DNA of 64,000 bases from Zoogloeaceae bacterium (GTDB taxonomy: Bacteria > Pseudomonadota > Gammaproteobacteria > Burkholderiales > Rhodocyclaceae), in assembly GCA_031277315.1 (NCBI GenBank), contig JAITMP010000025.1:28831-92830 (forward strand). Direction: 5' to 3'. Under the pieces are notes generated by a model that had not been told where the DNA came from, did not search any database, and saw only the letters and a program-made list of their open reading frames with translations. How positions within the stretch are numbered: position 1 is the stretch's first letter; each line of letters opens with the position of its first letter. The position numbers were made by a program, and so were the translations under genes. Shown one piece after another: positions 59,526 through 64,000 of the stretch.

Positions 59526-62500
59526 TTACCAGGCGTACTTCATCCCCACGTAGAGCGTGTTGTTGCGGTAGCCCTGCCCGCCCTGCACACCCAAAGCGCC
59601 CCACAGGGAGAGGTTCTTCGTGGCGTTGCCTTCCAGACCGAGTTTGACTTCCCACACATTGCCCGGCAGTTTGTCTTTCACCTGATCGGCGCCGAAAGCC
59701 ATGCTGTGGCTGCCTTGACCGCGCCACCAGTTGGCTTCGGCGAAGGGGCGCAGGCGGCTATCTGACCTCAGAATGTCGGCATAGACCCGAACGCCGAGAC
59801 GGGTGGTCAGGTCATTGTCGTTCAGTTTCGAGACGACCGTGCCGTTCTCCTCGGTGTGTTTGCCGGCCTTGTAAGTCGAGGCGATGACCTGGGCCTGCGG
59901 CTGCACAACGATCTTCGCGCCGCCGCTCGGGTCTTCATGGACAGTAAAGCCGTAGCCGGCTTCGAGCGAAGCGGCCCAGGCCGTGGCGTGGTACTTCTCC
60001 CTGGGACCGTCGCCCTTGACGGCGTTGTCGAAGCGCCCGCCCATCAGCCAGGCGTCGACATAGGGGCCGGTGGCGGGGTCATCGTTGCCGTACCAGGTGG
60101 CGTAAATGCCGCCGCTGTAGCCGTCGACGCTGTGGCGGGACTTGAGTCCCTGAACCTGGCTGTCGCCCTTGTTGTGGCTCACCATGCCCATCAGGCCCAA
60201 GCGCAAGCTGCCCTGCTCTTTGTCCCATTGCACGATGTCGCTGCCCAGATGAACCAGATACTGGCGATCGCTGGTCTTGAAGTTCCGGGTGTCGCGGTCG
60301 CTTTCGCTGCCTTGAATGCGAATCCAGCTATTGGCGTCCGGCTTGCCGCTTTGTCCGATCAGGCCGGGCGCTTGCGTCTGGCGGTCGTGCAGGGTGTGCC
60401 ATTGGGTGCGCATCGCCGTGTAGCGGTTGTCCAGATAAGAACCGACTTCGGGACGGTAACCGTCACCGCCGCCGGGGCCGGAGCCGAGCAGGCTGACCAA
60501 ATACCAGTCCTGAAGATCAGCCCCGCTGTTACCCTCGCCGCCTTGTTTCAGGGTGTAGTAGTAAGCGCCGGCGGTTAGCTGGTTGCCGAACAAGGTGAAA
60601 GCGTTCGCGTCGCTGGTGCCGACATCGACGAGCTTGATGCCGTTGATGGTGGCCGCCCCCGCGCCGCCTTGAGGCTGCACTTTCAGGGAAGTCGTGCCGG
60701 AAGCGTGGCCGGTGATGACGAGCGTATCGTGGGCGGAGGTATCGTCGTTCAGCTTGGCGCCCAGAATCACGGTGCCGCCGTTGCCCACATAGTTGCCGTT
60801 GACGGTAAAGGTCGCACCGGCAGGCGCAGCTCCTGCGCCCGCGACATTGACCGTGCCCGCGTTGGTGAGGCTTGCGACAGTCTGGTTGAAACCGGCAGCG
60901 TCCAAAGTAGCACCGGCGGCGACGATGTGGGCGGAGCTGGTGCTGAAGGTGCCGGCGGCGCTGGCGGCAAAGGTGCCCTGATTGACGAAGGTGGTGCCGT
61001 TGTAGTTGAGGTTGGCGCCGGCGGTGAGCGTGCCGTTGCCTTCCTTGTAGAAATCGCCCGCGCCCGTCACCACGTTGTCGATCTGCCAGTTGGTGCTGGT
61101 GTTGATGTGCAGTTCGCCGTCATTGGTCACCGCTGCCGCGCCGAGATTGTTTGCAGTCGAAGCGCTCAGCTTGGTGCCGGTGTCGATATCCCAGGTGCCG
61201 GTGAAGCCGCTGTTATTCGTGGCCGCAGCAATGGTGACATCGGCGTCGCTGAGCAGACTGACGGTGCCGGTGCCCGCAATGGTCTTGGCCAGCGTGCCCA
61301 CGGCGTTCGCGCCCGTGAAGTCAAGTTCAAGCTGGGCGCCCGCGCCGTTGAGGTTCACGGTGCCGCTGTTGCCCAGACCGGCCGCATGATCCAGCGTGGC
61401 CGTCACGCCGTTCGCCACGTTCACCGTGGAAGCGAGGCCGCCATTGTTGCCGCCATTGGTCACGACGAAGTCGTCGTTGAGGTTAAACGTACCCGTTGCC
61501 GCGCCAGTCAAGGTGCCTGCGGAGGTGCCGCCTTCTTCCAGCGTCAGGGTGCCGGTGCCGATGTTCTGGAAGGAACCCGCCTCGCCTGTGAAGATGCCCG
61601 CCGAGCCGTTGACGATGGCGACGGTCAAATCACCGCCGTTCAGATTCAGCGTCGAATTTCCCTTGCCGTCAAACGCGCCGATGGTTTGCGTCTTGCCGTT
61701 GATGTCCGCTATCGCATTCGCTTCGATCTGCAACAGCTTGGTCTGGCCCAGCGTGTTGTCGTCGCCCAGCGCCAGCGTGCCGCTGCGCACGAAGGTCACG
61801 CCTTCGTAATCGTTGTCGTCATTCATCAGCGTTACCGTGCCGCCCGTACCCGCTTGAATGGCGAGATCGCCTGTGCCGGTAATGATGGCCTTGAAGTCGC
61901 TGCCGCCCGTACCCGCCACCGGCGAGAGGATCAGCGCATCCGTACCGCCTTTGAGCAGCTCGACTTGCGTGAGCGCATAGCTCACGTACAGACCCGCGCC
62001 CGCCGCGCCGTTATCAGCCAGCGTGTAGTTGTAGGTGGCTTCAGCCACGTCCGCCGTGCCGTTCTGGTCGATGCCCACGGTCACGCCCGCGCCCAGAGAC
62101 GTGCCGGGGTTGTTGATGTCTTCCAGCGTCAGGTCGGTGACATTGCCTGTCACGCCGTTGGCATCCACCAGTTGCGTGAGGGCAGCGCCTTCGTCTTGCA
62201 GCAACAGCGGAGTGATGGAAGGCACGGTTTGGTTGGTGTCAAAACCGGAGGTATCGACCCTGACCACGCCGCCGCCTGCGCCGATATTGAGCACGCCGGT
62301 GCCGTTCGTGTTGCTCAGGACGATGTTGCTCGGCGAGACTTGATCGGCCGGAACCTTGGCGTCGAAGATGACCGTGCCGCCGTCAAAGGTCAGCCCGCCG
62401 ATGTTTTGCGCGCCGAGACCCACCGTGGTGACGTTGCCCGCGCCCACTTCGAGCGTGGCGCTGGTCAGCGCCGATGTGTTCTGGGCGGAGAGGTCAAAGG

Positions 62501-64000
62501 TGTTATTGGACAAGGCGACCACGCCCTTGAAGATGGTGTCGACGGTAGCGGTCGGGCCGAAGTTGAAGGCATTGCCATTGTTGTCGGCGATCAGTCTGCC
62601 GGTGGTGGCGCCAGCGCCCAAAGCGTTGTTGAAGGTGAAGTCGCCGCCGGTGTTGCTCACATCCAGCGTGCCAGTGATGTTGACCAGGCCGGTGCCGAGG
62701 TTGGCGCTGGAATTCACGATGGCCGCATTGGCCGAGTCAATCGCCGCGCTGCCGGCAATTTCCCAACGGCCGGTGTAGCCCGCGTTATTGCCGGTGATCG
62801 TCGCTTTTTGCGAACCGGCTGCGACTGTGGTGGTACCCGCGCCCGAGAGCTGGTTGTCAAAAACGGAGGCCGTGGTAAACGCAAGGTTCAGTCCGGTCGT
62901 GGTCTGATTTGCGGTGGTATTGACCGCGATGCTGCCGCTGCCCACGCCCGCTTCGTTGGTCAGGGTCAGGATGCCGCCGCTGATCGTGGTGGGGCCGGTC
63001 ATGACGTTGGCTTGGGCGATGGTGAGATTGCCCGTGCCGTCCTTGATGAAGTTGCCAGCGCCGGTCATGGCATTGGCCAAGGTCCAGTTGGTGCCGGTAT
63101 CAACGGTGAAGGTGCCTGCGTTGTTGATAACGGCTGTGCCAAGATCGGCAGCGATATCGGCGGTGAGCGCCGTGTTCAAGGCGATGTTCCATTCGCCGGA
63201 GAATCCGCTGTTGTCGCCGGTGAGATTCACATTGGCAAGACCTTGCAGATTCACGTCGCCCGCGCCGGCGATCTGTTTGGACAGGTTGGCAGGCGTCGCG
63301 CTGGCGAGATTGATGTTCAGCGCGCCATCCGTTCCGGCGACACTGGCAATCGTCACCGTGCCGGTGTTGCCCAAACCGGCGATGTCGTTGATCGTCGCTG
63401 CCGCGTCCGCATCAATATTGACGTTGGCCTGAAGGCCAGTATTCGCGCCATTCACCGTCAGCGCGCCGCCGTTGAGGTTCAAGGTGCCAAGACCCGTCAA
63501 CATGCCGTTCGACGTGCCGCCGGTTTCGATGTTCAGCGTGCCGTTGTTCAGATCAAGCACCGATTTACCCTGGCCGCCACCGGCATCGGCGCCGATGAAG
63601 CTGCCGATGGTCTGCGTCTTGCCGTTGACATCCACCTTGGCACCCGCCGAGATGTTCAATTCCGACGTGTGCTGACCCGCCGTGGTCTGCCCCAGCACGT
63701 TGTTGTCGCCCAGTTGCAAGGTGCCGCTCGTCACCGTGGTCTTGCCGCTGTAGGTGTTGTTGCTGCTCTTCAGAATGATCGTGCCGGTCGCATCAATTTC
63801 CAGATTGCCGCTGCCGGTAATCTTCGCCTTCATGTCGTTTGCGCCAGCGGGCGTTGCAGCGTCGTTCTCCAACGTCAGCGTCGTTTGCAGATCGAGTTGC
63901 GTCAACTGGTAGCCCACATACAGGCCATCTGTATTCTGGCCAGTGCTCAAGCCAAGGTCATAAGTGCCAATGGCGGCCACACCACCGCCTTGATTAATGT
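59526..64000 (-). CDS. Autotransporter adhesin (type V secretion), amino terminus beyond the window
   Basis: At least 1490 codons, still open at the right edge (the codons before the GTG at 63980 read INQGGG), so signal peptide and start are missing. The passenger is rich in Gly, Asn, Thr and Ala with repeated phrases TLNLNGG, GKTQTIG, NxYSGxTTVxSGTLxLGDNN, typical of AIDA-I-like beta-helix passengers. The last 268 residues (from SWIRIQGSESDRDTR) form the outer-membrane barrel, ending with the aromatic YVGMKYAW. Two stretches about 645 residues apart are clearly duplicated. Role in adhesion or biofilm is inferred. Confidence 0.92.
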   Translation of the reverse strand, partial: INQGGGVAAIGTYDLGLSTGQNTDGLYVGYQLTQLDLQTTLTLENDAATPAGANDMKAKITGSGNLEIDATGTIILKSSNNTYSGKTTVTSGTLQLGDNNVLGQTTAGQHTSELNISAGAKVDVNGKTQTIGSFIGADAGGGQGKSVLDLNNGTLNIETGGTSNGMLTGLGTLNLNGGALTVNGANTGLQANVNIDADAAATINDIAGLGNTGTVTIASVAGTDGALNINLASATPANLSKQIAGAGDVNLQGLANVNLTGDNSGFSGEWNIALNTALTADIAADLGTAVINNAGTFTVDTGTNWTLANAMTGAGNFIKDGTGNLTIAQANVMTGPTTISGGILTLTNEAGVGSGSIAVNTTANQTTTGLNLAFTTASVFDNQLSGAGTTTVAAGSQKATITGNNAGYTGRWEIAGSAAIDSANAAIVNSSANLGTGLVNITGTLDVSNTGGDFTFNNALGAGATTGRLIADNNGNAFNFGPTATVDTIFKGVVALSNNTFDLSAQNTSALTSATLEVGAGNVTTVGLGAQNIGGLTFDGGTVIFDAKVPADQVSPSNIVLSNTNGTGVLNIGAGGGVVRVDTSGFDTNQTVPSITPLLLQDEGAALTQLVDANGVTGNVTDLTLEDINNPGTSLGAGVTVGIDQNGTADVAEATYNYTLADNGAAGAGLYVSYALTQVELLKGGTDALILSPVAGTGGSDFKAIITGTGDLAIQAGTGGTVTLMNDDNDYEGVTFVRSGTLALGDDNTLGQTKLLQIEANAIADINGKTQTIGAFDGKGNSTLNLNGGDLTVAIVNGSAGIFTGEAGSFQNIGTGTLTLEEGGTSAGTLTGAATGTFNLNDDFVVTNGGNNGGLASTVNVANGVTATLDHAAGLGNSGTVNLNGAGAQLELDFTGANAVGTLAKTIAGTGTVSLLSDADVTIAAATNNSGFTGTWDIDTGTKLSASTANNLGAAAVTNDGELHINTSTNWQIDNVVTGAGDFYKEGNGTLTAGANLNYNGTTFVNQGTFAASAAGTFSTSSAHIVAAGATLDAAGFNQTVASLTNAGTVNVAGAGAAPAGATFTVNGNYVGNGGTVILGAKLNDDTSAHDTLVITGHASGTTSLKVQPQGGAGAATINGIKLVDVGTSDANAFTLFGNQLTAGAYYYTLKQGGEGNSGADLQDWYLVSLLGSGPGGGDGYRPEVGSYLDNRYTAMRTQWHTLHDRQTQAPGLIGQSGKPDANSWIRIQGSESDRDTRNFKTSDRQYLVHLGSDIVQWDKEQGSLRLGLMGMVSHNKGDSQVQGLKSRHSVDGYSGGIYATWYGNDDPATGPYVDAWLMGGRFDNAVKGDGPREKYHATAWAASLEAGYGFTVHEDPSGGAKIVVQPQAQVIASTYKAGKHTEENGTVVSKLNDNDLTTRLGVRVYADILRSDSRLRPFAEANWWRGQGSHSMAFGADQVKDKLPGNVWEVKLGLEGNATKNLSLWGALGVQGGQGYRNNTLYVGMKYAW

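Noticed and set aside
60793..63675. Several 60-170 codon frames on the plus strand
   Set aside because: Antisense of the autotransporter passenger; Val/Pro/Ala-rich shadows of its Gly/Thr/Asn repeats.

Overview
The window is about 64 kb of GC-rich bacterial chromosome, densely packed with housekeeping genes. The complement and order of genes (trmJ-cysE-iscR-isc operon, smc-zipA-ligA, mtfA-aat-bpt-pyrD, class 2 PyrD, type II QueF-like short NADPH reductase) fit a betaproteobacterium, most likely of the Rhodocyclales/Nitrosomonadales kind; this placement is inferred from gene content and not from a marker comparison. No rRNA, tRNA or CRISPR array was seen.

Layout. 1-3180 (+): an overlapping cluster of the metallopeptidase MtfA, the two N-end-rule aminoacyl-transferases Aat and Bpt, and PyrD, followed by an AT-richer orphan gene. 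4291-13190 (-): a secreted OB-fold protein, then the complete ISC iron-sulfur assembly operon read right to left (iscR, an extra cysteine desulfurase, iscS, iscU, iscA, hscB, hscA, fdx, iscX), preceded by trmJ and cysE. A sigma-70 promoter with an overlapping IscR type-1 site can be read in front of iscR. 13289-17611 (+): suhB, moaA and mobA, with moaA and mobA split by a small accessory island carrying a REP-associated transposase, a duplicated 111-bp REP pair and two small membrane-protein genes. 17616-27785 (-): rmuC, an FtsX-type permease, radA, alr, a LysR regulator and a large membrane-anchored patatin. 28044-34659: the lysophospholipid transporter lplT (+), a family 4 uracil-DNA glycosylase with rimI and tsaB (-), small secreted proteins (-), and an OmpR/EnvZ pair (+). 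35187-41902: a purine-salvage pair (methylthioinosine phosphorylase and hypoxanthine phosphoribosyltransferase), typA, galU and an unusually long ligA. 42031-43460 (-): a short run of integron gene cassettes with two clear attC sites and no integrase, lodged between ligA and zipA. 43563-49950: zipA, smc (-), queF (+), corA (-). 50065-50905 (-): a PrlF-YhaV toxin-antitoxin pair with a readable promoter and palindromic operator. 51048-56552: a Crp-family regulator (-), mutS (+), a SlyD-like isomerase and a Bcp peroxiredoxin (-), and a secreted protein (+). 56718-64000 (-): clpB behind a sigma-32 promoter, then a giant autotransporter adhesin cut by the right edge.

The core genes cover protein quality control, Fe-S biogenesis, DNA repair and chromosome maintenance, tRNA modification and purine salvage. 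The unusual content lies between them: at least three families of palindromic intergenic repeats (REP elements with compensatory stem changes, matching the resident RAYT transposase; G-rich palindromes; GTCATTCC-type inverted repeats), an integrase-less cassette array, a tandem duplication of the iscS ribosome binding site and start codon, a 42-bp in-frame tandem repeat in the patatin gene, and roughly 645-residue repeats in the autotransporter.
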